A stretch of 64,000 nucleotides of DNA from Mesocentrotus franciscanus (Eukaryota > Echinodermata > Echinoidea > Camarodonta > Strongylocentrotidae): contig CP137668.1 of assembly GCA_037976565.1 (NCBI GenBank), positions 35,602,088-35,666,087 of the forward strand. Direction: 5' to 3'. Positions 1 to 13,718 of this stretch are shown here, piece by piece. Made by a program: the position numbers and the translations under genes. How positions within the stretch are numbered: the stretch's first letter is position 1; every line of letters starts with the position of its first letter. The notes under the pieces are model-generated. The model saw nothing but the letters and a program-made list of their open reading frames with translations, made no database searches and was not told where the DNA came from.

Positions 1-340
1 TTGCTTGCCCTCTCTGCATGTAGGTGATTTGCGTTGTGCCACTCCTTTTCTTGCTCATTATCGGTAAAAAAAAAATATGAAGGTCATGAAAAAAAAAATT
101 TAGGCTTAGTTTCAATTATTTTTTCAGCTATGATTGGGATCTCAGTATTGATCCGATCTGAAAATATAGAAGAATTAAAGTTAATAATCATGTATTTATG
201 AAAACATCGCCTTCCTCAAGCAATCTTCATTACGATACTTTTTTTCAAACAAACAAAGTCAGTAATTTGTGGGGTTTACTCTAACCTTTGACCTGCGACG
301 TGCCAAATGTGAAGTCATAAAATGGTACAGTCGACAACCA

Positions 341-690
341 TTCGTGCGTAACATTTTACCCAGTCCCGGGAAAGCCAAAAGAAGAATCGACTGCAATTTA
401 TTCAAAAATTTTGAGAAACCACATATATTATAAAGGTATAATCTTGCGCGCAATTGGCATTCATTCGTGCCTTAAATTTTTAGCCAGTCCCGGAAAGTAT
501 AATTGAAAAAAGAATTAACTGAAATTTATTCAAATATTTTGAGAAATTAGTAAATATGAAGTCATAAACTTACGCGCAGTAGGCATTCATTCTTGCGTAA
601 CATTTTCAACCAGTCCCTGGAATATGTAGCTGAAGAAAGCATTTATTGAAATGAATTCAATTTGGGAAACCATAATGTTTTATAATTTTG
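341..690. repeat. Tandem repeat, three diverged ~125-bp units
   Basis: Units start near 341, 464 and 590 (spacing 123 and 126 bp). Each carries CATT-C-TGCGTAA, then CCAGTCCCGGGAA, a GAAGAA(T/A) block, ATTTATTCAA and TTTGAGAAAC. The last unit is the most diverged. No frame is shared between units. Confidence 0.75.
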
Positions 691-748
691 GACACGCTTG
701 TAGGAAAGGGAATGCATACAGTCATGCCTGACTTGGATATATTGTACT

Positions 749-1014
749 CAGTGGTGTAGTGTGAGTCCACCCATGGGGGGGGGTATGAATGATTGGGGGC
801 ACCTGTCTTGCTCAGAAAATAAAATGCGATTTTACAAGGCTACTGATTAGGAGGAGGGTGCGGGAAGGAGATGGACAGTACAGATGTCTTTTTTCTAATC
901 CTTTTCTTTTTCTTCCTCGCTTTTCTCTCTTCTCGCCTTTTGATTGTTTCTATTTTTCCACCACTAGATTGTGGGAGAGCACGTGCCCCCTTCCCTTCTT
1001 TAGCCACGCCACCG
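749..1014. mobile_element. hAT-type MITE, copy 1
   Basis: A 266-bp non-autonomous element starting CAGTGGTG and ending CGCCACCG, flanked by perfect 8-bp direct repeats ATTGTACT at 741-748 and 1015-1022. The 8-bp duplication and CAGTGGCG-type ends are characteristic of hAT transposons. It shares TTTACAAGGCTACTGATTAG with the copy at 16126-16378. It encodes no transposase. Confidence 0.85.
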
Positions 1015-1730
1015 ATTGTACTACATATATATACATATATGTTCCCACTCAATTTCGATTGGCCATAAAAATAGTGATAACATCCTTTGAGAGAGAGACA
1101 AAAATGTATGCATTCTAAGCTTTGAGCAATGTTTCCCCCATTTGAAGCAAAATTATATAGGTCTCCTTCTTTTTCTCTTCTTTTTTGTTTTTGTTTGGGG
1201 GGTATTATTTTAGCCCCCCCCCCCTCCATCATGCTGTAGCAAATGTTCCCATAATGTTAATGTAAAGAGGTTTATCAAGGACGTGTGCCCATAGTTTGAT
1301 TCGCTGCTCCATTTCCTCTTCCTAATTAACACTGGTCATTCAATTACGAGAAGTCATAACCACAACAGTTCACTTTCCCTCGGATCTTTTCAACAAGTTC
1401 TCGATTCGTCATTTGCAAGTTGTTGTTGTTGTTGTTTTGGTTTATAGGCGTTTATCATTCAGGAGTGAATATTTACGCCTCTTCTGTTAGGATTTTTTTT
1501 TCCTTTCAGATTAGATATACTTTTTTTAGTATATGGATTTGGATAAATTGGATTCTTAAAAGTTATACATTTTATTTATTGTTGAAGCGGTCAGTGGCTG
1601 GCGAGCAAAAGGCTCATCGGCTATATAGGACGTCCAAGGACCAACCCGGCACGTTTGATAGGTGTTAGTCTTCTCTCGAGACAGTTTTGTTTTATATTGT
1701 CCATTAGCAACACCTGTGATCCTGTATGAA

Positions 1731-1752
1731 TATATATATATATATATATATA
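1731..1752. repeat. (TA)n microsatellite
   Basis: Pure TA run of about 22 bp. Confidence 0.9.
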
Positions 1753-2237
1753 ATATCATCAACAGGGACGTCATTACCTCTGTGTAATACATTTATAGAA
1801 TTGGGGAGGGGACTAATCAATGAATCGGAACATTTTTCTATACGTTACGCAGTTGTTGATAAAATTATTTGGGTACTACTCCCCGATCGACGGCCATTGT
1901 TTTCGAGAAAATGAAGGGGCAAATAAGGGCCACAGTTTCAAAGTTAATATTGTAGCAAAGATATATTGATAGATAAGGCTTAAGCTGCCCGGGTAACTAA
2001 GGACATGTAAGTTAAAGAGAATTTAAATCGTAGGCTTGTCTATTGGTTTTTTTTTAAAGAAAGATGTAAACATAACCTATTTCTTTTATAATGATGGCAA
2101 TGCTATAAAACATTTATGTTCTTCTTGTTTTTTCTCATTGTCAGTTTGAAAAATAGAAGGCCTTTTTAATTGATGGAATCAGTACAAAGGTTTTCGTTTA
2201 TTTTTATTTTTTCCTTTTACTCGAAACATTTATGTTT

Positions 2238-2423
2238 CGTGTGTGTGTGTGTGTATTGGGTTTTTTCAGACGTGTATCAATCAGATATGATTATTTACGT
2301 CTGGGGACCGACCTTTAAACGTCACCATCCGAAAGACGTGACTCAGTTTCGAACCTGCGTCCTCGGCTGAATCAGTTTGTAACTTCCACTGTTAGCTGGA
2401 TTACAGGCGCACGCCACAACGCC
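2238..2423 (-). mobile_element. SINE with 7SL-like head and pol III B box
   Basis: On the minus strand the head reads GGCGTTGTGGCGTGCGCC then TGTAATCCAGCTA, close to the Alu-domain segment of 7SL RNA. A perfect B-box core GGTTCGAAAC follows about 80 nt in, and the 3' end is a (CA)n run (plus-strand GT repeat at 2238-2255). A related copy lies at 19625-19722. Confidence 0.6.
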
Positions 2424-3595
2424 TTCCTTCACGTTCTTTCTTGTTATAGTTCGTGCAAAATAAAAGTTTGAAATGTATTGGAAAAAATTATAGGATTAAT
2501 GAAGGACCTTCATGAAAGAACAGGAAAGAGATTCTAGTCTTAAAAATATGAATAATAAGAAAGAAACAATACTTTTATTGGGTGATTGGCGGGTTAATGT
2601 TGCGAGTCAACAATACCTGTCCCTGAATAATTTGTGGCAGAGCACGTGTTCCTATGGAAACAATTGATTTATATTACCCTCGTTTTTCACATGATTTAAT
2701 CAGTAAACTTCAGTCTATTGTGTTAAATGATCATCGCTGAGAAGTTTGTTTTATTTGCCTTTTTCTGCTCCGAAAATATGCCAGCTGTCAGACAGTTTAT
2801 GTCTAACGATGATGTATTACCAAATGGGTATTTGTGTTGGGGTAAAAAAAATCATCACCAAACGATTTATTGAGCGCCATAGAAAATATTCATAAATCAT
2901 GCAAGGTGAGAGGTATACGGAACAAATGTAACTTTTGACAATTCGTTTAGTAGCAGTCAATCTTTATCGATTAAATTGTATATAGCACTTATGAAATTAA
3001 AATAAAATCAAAGTGAATTATAACATGCAACTTTCGCCAGTGAAATGTATTTGCACAATATCTCCTACAATCGTATATACTAATACAGGAGAAAGGAAAA
3101 ACGGCAGAGACACCGTTGCAATTATATCTACAAAATTTTGAGTTATCGGGCGCCATATTACTAAAACCTTCACGTACAATTTTCACTTGAAGAATTATGT
3201 CTTGCTACTTTTGATGATATCTCATATGAGCATGATGAGATATATTTTTTTTAAGTTTTAGTCTTTTTTTAAGTGAGCAAAATTTTTAGGGCACCAGAGA
3301 GACATGTCCAAATCAGTTATGATACCTTTAAACATTTTATCTATTCAGGGAATATTGATATGTTGAATGTGCGTGCCCTGTCATGTACAGTTTTCGAAAC
3401 CTATGACTGCGACATTAAAATATCGCTAACATGTATGTGAAATGTGTGAGAACAAAGCCAAAAGATTAAACTGTCCTATATATATATATATTCCTTCCTA
3501 AATTATGATCCTTCACAAAACATTGAGGTAAATTATCTGTTAGGGTCATAAGGAGTATGTAATCATCTCATGCAACGCCAAGATTTGTAACAGTT

Positions 3596-4105
3596 TTAGA
3601 ATCAGTCTGTTTAAAGTTCACGGGATATAAACATCATGACAGCACGCTTTTACAATGAACATCTTTTCGGTTCTCAATATATCAAAGTTTATATAATCAT
3701 GATTGTGGCCGAAGTGCGGTGAGGACAATGAAGAAAAAGAAATACTGCTCCTTTAATATACTCAATAATCTGGTACCGTCACTAAATGACGAGAAAAGTG
3801 AAAGGTTTCGATGATTTCTTACTACTAAAAGGTGTGGGAATATGAATATATGATTTCTTGATACAAGCATTAATTTAGATAAATTCTTAAAGAATTTGAT
3901 CACACCTGTGAAAAATTGTCATATAAAACACAAATAAAACAAACGTGCATGAATACGATGAATAATACCTTAAGTGTAAAGTCTTTGTGATGTATTATGC
4001 TCTTTGTCTCTTTTTCAGTTCTCGAATCAGTCTGTTTAGGGTTCACGAGATATATACATCATGGCATCCCGCTTTTAAAATAAACACGCCTTCACGGGAT
4101 GTCGT
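3596..4105. repeat. Pair of ~75-bp direct repeats
   Basis: AATCAGTCTGTTTAAAGTTC with its following CACGGGATATAAACATCATG (3598-3640) recurs at 4025-4064 with few changes, about 425 bp apart. The spacer is unrelated AT-rich DNA. Confidence 0.6.
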
Positions 4106-7100
4106 TTTTATAAATATTCGAGCATGTATTTTATCGAGTATTATAGAACATTGCCTTCATTAGCCTCAAACTTTTTTTTAGCAAGAAGATATATTCATGA
4201 GCAAACTGTGCGGGTAAAAAGGCAGTCAGCACATTTAGGCGGCTTAACTCCATTTTCCTTTTAAGTCTGCCAGACAATGCTTAGGCTCGTTCCAGTAGTA
4301 TTTTACCTCAGTTCGTAGCCATGAATAAGACCTACTTAGTGGAAAGGTGTCGAACGGTGCCCAAGGCGCGGAAAAAATTAGTTCCCAAATTTGAAAAGGG
4401 AAAAGCTCGTAACATTGTTGAAAAGGGTAAGAAAAAAAGAGCGAAATCGCTTTGATTAGTACCAACTCTTTTTAAAATGGCTTCAACGACCCCGCGTAAT
4501 ACTCGATAACAACTTCAAAGTGTAGCTCCAAGCGATGCAAACGATTCTTCTCTCGTAAACTCTCTTTTTGATTCTTTCAATTGATTCCCAAACACGCGAA
4601 CAAAAAAAAAATCGGCTATTCAAATTTGTACATCTGCGGTGAAACAAGAATTTTTTTTATAGATCAGATGAACTGAACCTTAAAGGCTGAAAGAGAAGGG
4701 GAGGTAAATGAAAAAGAGGGGGGTTGAGACAGAAAAAGAATCATGGTGTTTGTCCGTATCAATCTCAGTGTGGGGGCCAAATATTTTGTTCTTCCTCTTT
4801 CCCCCTTTTCCGAGCTTTTTTCTCTTGGGCGAAGTGTGACACAAGTTTTGAAACGATTGAGAGTAAATATTGATTTAATTTAACGAAGAAATTGTGAAAT
4901 GAACACCCAATGTAAGCAGATTGTATGGGCATTGTGGCCGCAGTGTGGTGAGGAAAAATGAGGGGAAAAACAAGAAAATAAAGATTTTCTTTTTCGATAT
5001 TATATTTTATTATAATTTTCCTTTGTTTTCTATCTGTTCTTTCAGACATTCTTTGCTGTAGTTTAGCATTACTCTTTATCACCCTCTCCTCCTTCTGTTT
5101 GCATTTATATCTTTGTTCAGCTTAGCATGGTATGTCACTTTGATATACATGTGGAACACGACGTGTCTTTTCAAAATTGAGTTAATTAAATCTAAACTGA
5201 GGGTAACTACCCCCACATGCTAGTAATTCGAGGCAATGTTTGCATTGTTTATTATACATGTACATTCATTTTGTTTACGCTGTTCTTCACATGGTGCGTC
5301 AAGCATGTTAAAGACAGCGCAAGTCGCTGACGCAGTCCTCCGTCAGTATGTGCATGATGTGCAACGTACGGAACCGTCCTTTCCAGCCTTACATATTACC
5401 CTGTCGCTGTCGAGCTATATAACTTTCTTGAAATGTTACGCATTCACATGTTGTGTTCTTGTTTTGCCTAAGGGTCTCTGCTTTGTTTCTGTGGGAAAAC
5501 ACATCTCTGCTACCTTGTCGAGTTCCTTTCATGCTCTTGTTGTCATCAAATTCTACCCTTGGAAGTTCAAGCTCATAACCGTAACTCACATACCGGGGTA
5601 ATTGCCAGGTTTACCGTCACTCTGCCACAGACAACAAGATTGGGCATTTCCTACATCCCCGATAAAACTAGACTTTATGACCAACTGTGTTTTCCATGTT
5701 TTCATCTCTTAACGACTTTCTAACATCCCTATCACTGGGAATGAACACGAGGGGTAGCCTTAATAAAAGTCGAGTCGCAGACTCCTTGGGGTCACTAGCA
5801 TGATTTACATGTCCGTTTACCCCTAGGTTGGTATCCGAGAGGTGCAAACGTGCACCCATCTACCAGGAGACGGTTCACAACATCTCACCACCTTTGCCTG
5901 GATGGGGGTAACGCTGAAGTGCCCCAATGCCAAAGGGTCGTAGCAATGTCCTAGCAAAATTGTCGTTGTATGGATATCATCCTATATCATTTTAGCATTG
6001 TTGTTCAATCAATATACTGAAATATGGCTCATGCTTCGGCCAATAATGCGACCCCACGACTCTGGTAAATGTATTTAACTTTCCATAATACCTTAATGTG
6101 TCGTAGGCATTCACGGGTGGACATCCATATACCAGTTAACACGGTTACACAGAAATTCGTTTTTGCACATTTTGTTCCATCGTCAGGTCAAATGTATTTA
6201 TCATTACACATTTTGTCGTACAGAACTTTATGAAGAGTTCGCAAAAATCATAGACGAAATGATTTGCATGAATGAATTATTAACGCTTTCCCGAGGTTCT
6301 CAATCTTGAAAATGAGTGACGTTTTGCTGACTTTATAATTTTCATCAGAAATATCACCGTGATCACCATTGTCTGGTTGATATCTCTTAACTTTTCAGAT
6401 GATTGTATTCGTTGGAATCGTTGGAAATGCCTAGTTAGTTTGGTTCGTTTATCACGTTAGTTGACAGATGTAACGGTTTCTCTGACAGAGTTATGTAAAA
6501 TAAAAACAAATTGATGATCTAAACGACAGATTTCTGGTGAATTCCCAGCATATTTCTGTCATCATAGACTATTAAAACTTTCGCATCTTTTTCCCTTTTC
6601 CAATCTCGTCTCATTTTTTGCTGTAATTTCGGTTGGAAAGAGTATCACTCGACATGTATTTTCGTAACAACGCTTCAGTGAAGCTTCCGATTAGAGAAAA
6701 TGATATGGATCAGCATATAGATATAGATGCTAGCGCCTGTGGAGGTGTATAGGTGTTGTAAAATTAGTTTCATATAGTATAGGATATATCGCACCCTCCC
6801 GATGACTCCATTTTTAATAAAGGCTTACAAATTTTACCCGCCAAAATGAATTAGAGAATTCTCATTATAGCCTCGTTAAGAACGAGTCGTACGGCTTCGA
6901 GCTTTCCGGGTTCGCTTAGATAAAACGAGTGGGGAAATTATCAATGGAAATTAAATTTTGATTTATTTTTGCCCAGGAAACGACGAATGGAATACGACAT
7001 TTTTTTTACGGTCGGGTAATTGCACGTCTTTTATTGGAATTATCAATTACAGAACAAGCAGTCACGTTGGAAAACAAATTATTGACGGACTATTATTTAA

Positions 7101-7835
7101 AAATCTGTGTAATATTGTCCCTGAGTTCATGATCCAATTGAGTTTTACCGCAACCTTGCGGTATATTACACGGTACTGAAAAGATACGCTTAGCATTGAG
7201 GGGCTAAATTCCTCGTTTTGCTAGAAAAATAATCATAAAGCTTTAATTCTATGGGACGTAATGAACAAAAGATCGAATCATACGGATGGATAGTTCCTTA
7301 TGACTAATCTCGGGAATTAAATCTACAATTATACCATGTCTCCGCTCCTTCCCTCCGAGAAAAAGGCAAATGTCTTTTGTTCATGGGTACCACGAATCGC
7401 AGTCGGTTGGACCATGCACCTACTACGAATGGTTGGACACGGGTGTGTTAAGGTATGAGCTAAATCTAGCGTTGGTATCAAAAATTTGTGATCGTAAAAA
7501 TCAGAATATTTGTTCTGTCGTTCAGGTGTGATTTTTACGACCGTGCCCACCTGGAATCCACAATTCTTTCCCTAAAGCTGTAACGTCCATTGTCCAGAAA
7601 CCAATTGTCTAAACACAATCATAATCATTGCTTTTAATAGAATACGAGGTAATGCGTCGATACACCTCGTTCAGAAGTGAACAGTAAGCCCACCACACAC
7701 TATACCTTCTGACTCACATCCATTGCAATAGCATTTGATATGGCTTTCAAACTTCTGGAGAGTCATTAATATATTGTAATTAATAAAAATCAACATTTCG
7801 ATGGATTTCAAGCTTCCATCGAGGAGGAAAAGCTA

Positions 7836-7901
7836 AATCGGCTCAGAATCGTATCGTGACGTCAGACCAGTATTGCGATTGTCTACGATTTGAAGCCGAT
7901 T
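7836..7901. repeat. Imperfect inverted repeat
   Basis: AATCGGCTCAGAATCG (7836-7851) is nearly the reverse complement of CGATTTGAAGCCGATT (7886-7901). The loop contains TGACGTCA, a full CRE/ATF consensus (7857-7864). It could be a MITE remnant or a regulatory hairpin. Confidence 0.45.
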
Positions 7902-8296
7902 CTGGTTTTATTCTGACTAAAGGGCTTAAAATGCACTAAAATTCCGGTTGCTAGTATTCTTATCATTAATTAGAACCTAAATCAGGCAATGATGTTTGTT
8001 TAGGTTTCAATATCTAATATAAGTGCAATGTCTTCGAAAATCAGATTGCATGAGGAGCGTTTAGTGTTAGTGGGCATTACTGGCTATTTTATGCTCAACT
8101 TGTATACACTTTTTGACCGCAATGTTTGTATCGAAAAAATGTGACAAAAACCTATTACCTAGTTTATCACAAACTGCCTAAAGATAGTCGTACGTAAAAG
8201 CTCTTATTCTGCCATGAACCTTACGAGTGCAACCAGATCGAATTGTCCACCGTTTCAATAATGATCACATTTACTGTCTTGAACCTAATCCCTTAA

Positions 8297-8484
8297 AGCC
8301 TCACTTTACTAGTTGTAGCTACTTGCTCCCTCTATATAGAAAACAATGCCTAAGCGGTGCCCGTTGGTCCCCCATGATCCTCTTTTTCTTATGTTAATCG
8401 AGAGCTGAGTTAATGAGATAACCACCTGTAAGTGACCACGCTAATCCCTCTAATCCCTCCTGGCCAAACTAGTGCAGAGGGGCT
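8297..8484 (+). mobile_element. TTAA-flanked MITE, copy 1
   Basis: A 188-bp element flanked by TTAA at 8293-8296 and 8485-8488. The interior includes TTGTAGCTACTTGCTCCCTC, CCTAAGCGGTGCCCGTTGGT, CCCCCATGATCC and TGAGATAACCACCTGT. Two further copies occur at 42392 (reverse) and 60000. TTAA targets are typical of piggyBac-class transposons. No coding capacity. Confidence 0.85.
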
Positions 8485-8616
8485 TTAAAGTATGTTTCAT
8501 TTCAAAGTTGTTATTCAGTCATAATTGTATACTTAATGCTTACACACTTTCTGCAATTACATGAGTCTAGTAAAGCTAATCCTTTAACAAGATCTTCACG
8601 TTATACCCTTTTAAAG

Positions 8617-8700
8617 AATAATAATAATAATAATAATAATACGAAAAATTTATATAGCGCTTGTGACATTAATGTTTCAAAGCGCTGTACACAAATCAAG
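8617..8700. repeat. (AAT)n with attached dispersed repeat
   Basis: A pure AAT microsatellite (8617-8640) runs into ACGAAAAATTTATATAGCGC, then TTGTGAC and AAAGCGCTGTACAC. This combination of AAT repeat and AGCGC-containing unit looks like the 3' end of a dispersed element rather than a free microsatellite. Confidence 0.5.
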
Positions 8701-11700
8701 ATTATTTCAAGACCAATAAATATTACTAATGGAAATAACGTAACTTAAATTACCAAGAAAATAAAATATTGCTAACGTAACTAAACAAAATTAACATTAC
8801 TTAAATTACCAGGAAAATCAAACATTACTTACAGAATAGCCCTAGAACTATACATGTACTTATAGTTTACTCTTGTAATTAATTAAATTAAACATGTAAT
8901 ATGACCAATCCTTTAACAAGAACTTTCAGTAACCCCCTGCAGCGGATAGCTGTTGACAAATTTCTCTATGCCCCGATTTGGAGGAAAGCTAGCGCCAAGT
9001 AGTTCACCTACTTCATCGTCTGTCAGCGATTGAGGAACAATTTCCCCCTTCAAGATTTGATATTTCCGAATCGTTAACCCTTGCAGGCAAAGAGTGAAAA
9101 GGGGCGAAGATGTAAATGAGAAGGAGCAACTCTCTATCTCTTCAGGTGATTCAGCATGGTTAATTGATATGTCATGTACGTCAAATGAAAGATTAATTGG
9201 GAAAGACCTATTCTTCATGATTCTTCATAGTTTGTGCTTTGATGATGAGACAATTCATCGTTATAGCGAATGTGTAAAACTATTGTTTTTATTTCAAAAA
9301 GGACATCAAAACAAAGTATTTTTATTTCATTTTTCCCTTCCGAATAGGAAGCTTTGTGGCGTAGTTGCTAAAACGCGATCACAATGACCAAAATGACAAC
9401 AATAATGAAATATTCTAAACATGCATTTTATAGGGCACTACAATAGGGTTTATATTGATTTGATTTCTCGAAAGTTTTTAAGATCGTGTTTAAACTACTT
9501 CAACCGTAACATCATGATATTTAGACCGTAGTGCGCCTATACTCAATCATTTCACAAAGGAATGTGCATGTTAAACTGTTTCAAGCTTCTGTTATTCTAT
9601 AGAATCGGATTTTTGATTTAGGGTACAATACTGCATCTTGAAGGGGGAAAAAGTGTTAAAAATACACGCAAGCGAGTTTGATAATTGATTATTTAATGGT
9701 ACAATTTAGGGATTTAAAGTTGATGACTTGAACCTTTATTACTTCGTGGGAATCGAAGACCTACTGCCACAATCTCGTTCACGCAATAAAAACTTGCAAA
9801 TGTACCTTGAAGTCCCGTAGCAACGGCGACCTCCATATCGTGACGAAGGGCGAGAAGCCATTCCCAACGGTCTTCAACTTCCTCCACATTGTGTCACCAG
9901 GTGAATTTGTGTCCATGCACGTTTACATCATCAACTTCTAGAAGTTTATAGTGACTCATTTTATATGACGTGATGCTTGATGGATGCAAGGTATGTTGGA
10001 AACCTGTTCGCTTTGACGGAGTGATAGAAATGACTATTCTATGGTTAATAGTGACAGTGACATTGCGGATTGTTCACATCACAAAGGGTTTCATCTTATT
10101 ATGGGATGATTGCTCTTATGATAAAGAGGAAAGGGGGGCAGAAAAGAATGATATGCCTAGCTATACACATATATAATTAATTTATATGTGTATTATGTTT
10201 GTTATTGTTGATGTTTAATTGATGATGATGATGATGAGAAAGGTAAAAAGGAGACAATGACCTCTTTGGCTTGAGGTTTAAACTCGTCCCTTCACCCTAG
10301 GACATCGGCCGATTCGTGAGGGAATTGATGACTTCCGTCAAATGTTCGAAAGCATACGAGAGCGATAAAAAGGGGAGGGGAAGACACAGACAACAATGCT
10401 CTCGAAAAGTGGTGATACATGGCGTAAATTATAGCGTAACAAGGGAAGACATGACAAGATCATTAAAAACAGGACCTTTGAAGACCACATGAGGTATGAA
10501 GATGTGAACATCTACAACGCGCACTCACGCACATACATCCTCCCTCTAGTACCCACACACACTTGGGTTATAGCAATGCGAATAAAGGAAGGGGCTATTA
10601 AAGAGAATGTTGGACTGTCAATAGACAATAGGTAAACTGAGAGATTGAATGAGAAGGACATTTACGATCCCAAAGAGAAGGATAGAAGAACACATGTAGA
10701 ACAAGATTTTGTTTAAATTAAAATCCTTAGCCCGTATTAATTGGAAGTATTAAAGTTTTTCACTACTCCAGTTTAGTACTTGACTTAAGGGGATTGTCCA
10801 AAGAGTAAGCAGGTAATGAGATAGAAGTGCATTTCATTGTTAGGCCACCTGTATCCTAATTATTCTATTTCAAGATTTATGTTTTATCTTTCATTTTGGA
10901 ATAACACTTTGTGGTCGGATATAGGGTCAACAACCGGAAAATTCTAATGACATCTATTCGATGAAAATTCGGGAGGAGGGTTAAAAAACAACTTTATTAG
11001 TTGGACAAAACTCATCATGCTTATAACAGATTATTGGTTGCTACAGTTATAGCTCTGATTTCGCATGCAATAACCTGAACACAATCAACTTGTAAAACTT
11101 TGACAAATGTCGGGGAAGAATGAGAAGAATAGCTTATCGTAAATCATCCCCTTTTCAACCCCCTTCCCGCAAACCAAGGAGGGGGCAATTAATCATATTT
11201 CGCTCCTCTTTTTACAGGGGCCTTGTACTAAAGGACATTTATTATGGAATATTTCCTGTAAAGTGCTTCAACTATGTTAACGACGAGAGTGGTAGTATTG
11301 TCATGACATCCTTCCAGTTTGATCATATACCTTCACGGCTTACCGCAATGATGACAATTTATTGCTCTCTCAACTGCATGATAGATGACATTTATTGCAC
11401 TTCTGACACCGTTTCTTCGAAGTTACGGCCGTATCGACATTTCACTTGAGAAATATTCTTTTTTTAGTTAATACTTTTCAATTATGTTATACATCTCAGA
11501 AGGGGTCGATAAAAGTATAAATGGAGGATTAGTCTTTTTGAGGTATAGAGAAAATAATTTCCCTTAATGTGATAAAGTTCAGGCTTAATTTTAGGAGAGT
11601 CCGTGACCTGTAAAAGGATAGATTTTTATATTCATGCGATGATGGCAGTTATATGTACAGGATGTAAAAATGACTGTCGTCGTCATGGTTACGGTTAAGG

Positions 11701-13718
11701 TTAAGAATGTGTTTAAAAAGATATAAAAAGATGAAAGAATCAGTTTGAAACCATATCATAATTTCGGTGTTAGCACTGATTTACATGACTGTGATTTATT
11801 TGCACGTTTCGTCTAGTTCACACATTGGGTTTACAAATAACAGTTGTCAACTAAAGTATTGTTCCCCCGAGTAGGAAATCATTTAAACCCCAGATAGGGC
11901 TATAGCGTTTTCAAAAGTTTCATTCTCGGTTTTAATAATTTCATGTGATTCTCTGTCTTTATCTTAATCTATCTCTGTCTATTTTTCGATGTCTTCTTCA
12001 CCCCCACCCCTTCTCTCTCTCTCTCTCTCTCTCTTCCCATCACCCTCAATAAATGTATTCTTCCGGGGCATGGGCAGAGTCCATCATAACACCTCTGTTT
12101 GCCAAGATGGAATCCTCTGTTATATATTTTTTTCTGAGAAAGTCCAGATCTGGCACTTTGCCGCCTCCGTCCTGGCTTTAAAACGGCATGTCCGATTGAA
12201 AATTCAAATTTGTGTTTATTGTGATCCATTGACATGTCCTGTTTTAATCAATCGGTACAGCTTCCCTGATCAGAATCCTGACATGTTTGATTAATAATTC
12301 CGATCTCCCTTCTTTTCCAAACTTTAATTATGAGGTTTCAAGAGCAACACTAACTAAAATTTTTGTCTTGAATAATGATGTTAAACAATGTTTAATTGTT
12401 TCCTCTTTTATGTCCACCTAATGTATGAAGCAACCTATAAAATATCAAATCAGCAAAATGAACTGTATTTTTAATAATCCTTAAATCTCCAGATTGCGCT
12501 TGAAAATCACAGGTATGACAACTAGGGGGAATGTAATTGCAGAAGGTCTACTCAATGAGGATCTTAAGCAGTTATCACCGTATTTCATCGTTTTTGCTTT
12601 GAATTTGCGTATTTTTGATTACTTTATTTTTCCAGCATTCTAACATCATCTTTCGAAATTGTCATGTTTATTCCGTTTGCTCCATTTCTTGATTAATTCT
12701 GTGATTTAAGAAAGGTCAATCAACAAGGTGATTAATCTTGAATTTATTGCAGATTTCCATATTTTGAAAGAAAATGACGTTACACAATGCCTTAACCAAT
12801 TGCTTTATAGCATATGTCAAAAGCAAGTTGATCACAGTTTGGAGAGAACTCATTCATTTTATTTTATGATCCCAAGAGATTTCTTGAAAATGGTGTCAGC
12901 GCATTATGTGGTGAGCGCCGTTAAATTTTGAGGAGAAAAACCCCACTGATATGAATCATAATCGGCGCCCAAAATATCGTCAACAAATTGATTTTATGAC
13001 TTGAGTGTCACGCAAAGGCGCATATTTTGGTGATATCATAGAGAATATGTAGCAAGGGCATCTAGATATAAGTAAAATAACTAGTTATGGAAAATCGAGA
13101 AAATAAAAGAACAACTCTTGTTTAAAATGTAGGAAAGCCTTATAACCCGAGTTTCGGCGTGAAATTAGGCAGTAGTACAACCTCTATGATAAAAAAAACC
13201 ACAAAGAAGGCATGTCATTATTATTTGCAAAGAATTACAGAAGTATTTTGTCATACGTACAAGAACTACAAACATTCGATGATGTGGAAATAGAGACATT
13301 AAGAAATTGGTTTTAGCATAAATAGAGAAAAATGCCTACTAAAATTGTAATTTTATTGAAGCGCGACATCAGAAGTTAGATACATATACATTGCTTTGGA
13401 CTGGCGAGTGGACATAATTTGACAGCGTTGCAGTGGATAGAATCTGACCGGTGGACATTTCCATACATACTCATGTTTTATCTTGCTCTCACTTTTGCAA
13501 AGAAAATGTATGCATCAAAATGGTGCCTATTCTACATAGACATTCTCCTCGTGCACACGAACCGAGTTAAGCTCATAGATCAAGGATGACTGCACTGCTA
13601 TTGTACTTTCAAACCCCAACTTGAATCCACTTTGGTCAATGTTTTGAGAGGGATTTAAAGAGTTTGGTTGGGTTTTGAACTTGGGAGTTCAAAGAGCCGA
13701 CAACGCGAATGCAACATC
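8701..13718. other. Non-coding stretch
   Basis: No gene supported. Frames of about 100 codons overlap on opposite strands at 8913-9387, and another lies at 11120-11449. Neither matches a family I know. A CT microsatellite is at 12012. Confidence 0.45.
12012..12034. repeat. (CT)n microsatellite
   Basis: Short pure CT run. Confidence 0.9.

Larger units (their letters stand above)
1023..8292. other. Non-coding stretch
   Basis: AT-rich DNA with no supported gene. It contains the SINE at 2238-2423, the (TA)n at 1731, the direct repeats at 3596/4021 and a hairpin at 7836. A second small pair, GCATTGTGGCCGCAGTGTGG at about 4930 and a similar stretch at about 3705, also recurs. Frames of up to about 120 codons on either strand show no recognisable domain. 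Confidence 0.5.

Noticed and set aside
8913..9387. Overlapping ~100-codon frames on both strands
   Set aside because: Neither has a recognisable domain or splice context; opposite-strand overlap suggests chance.
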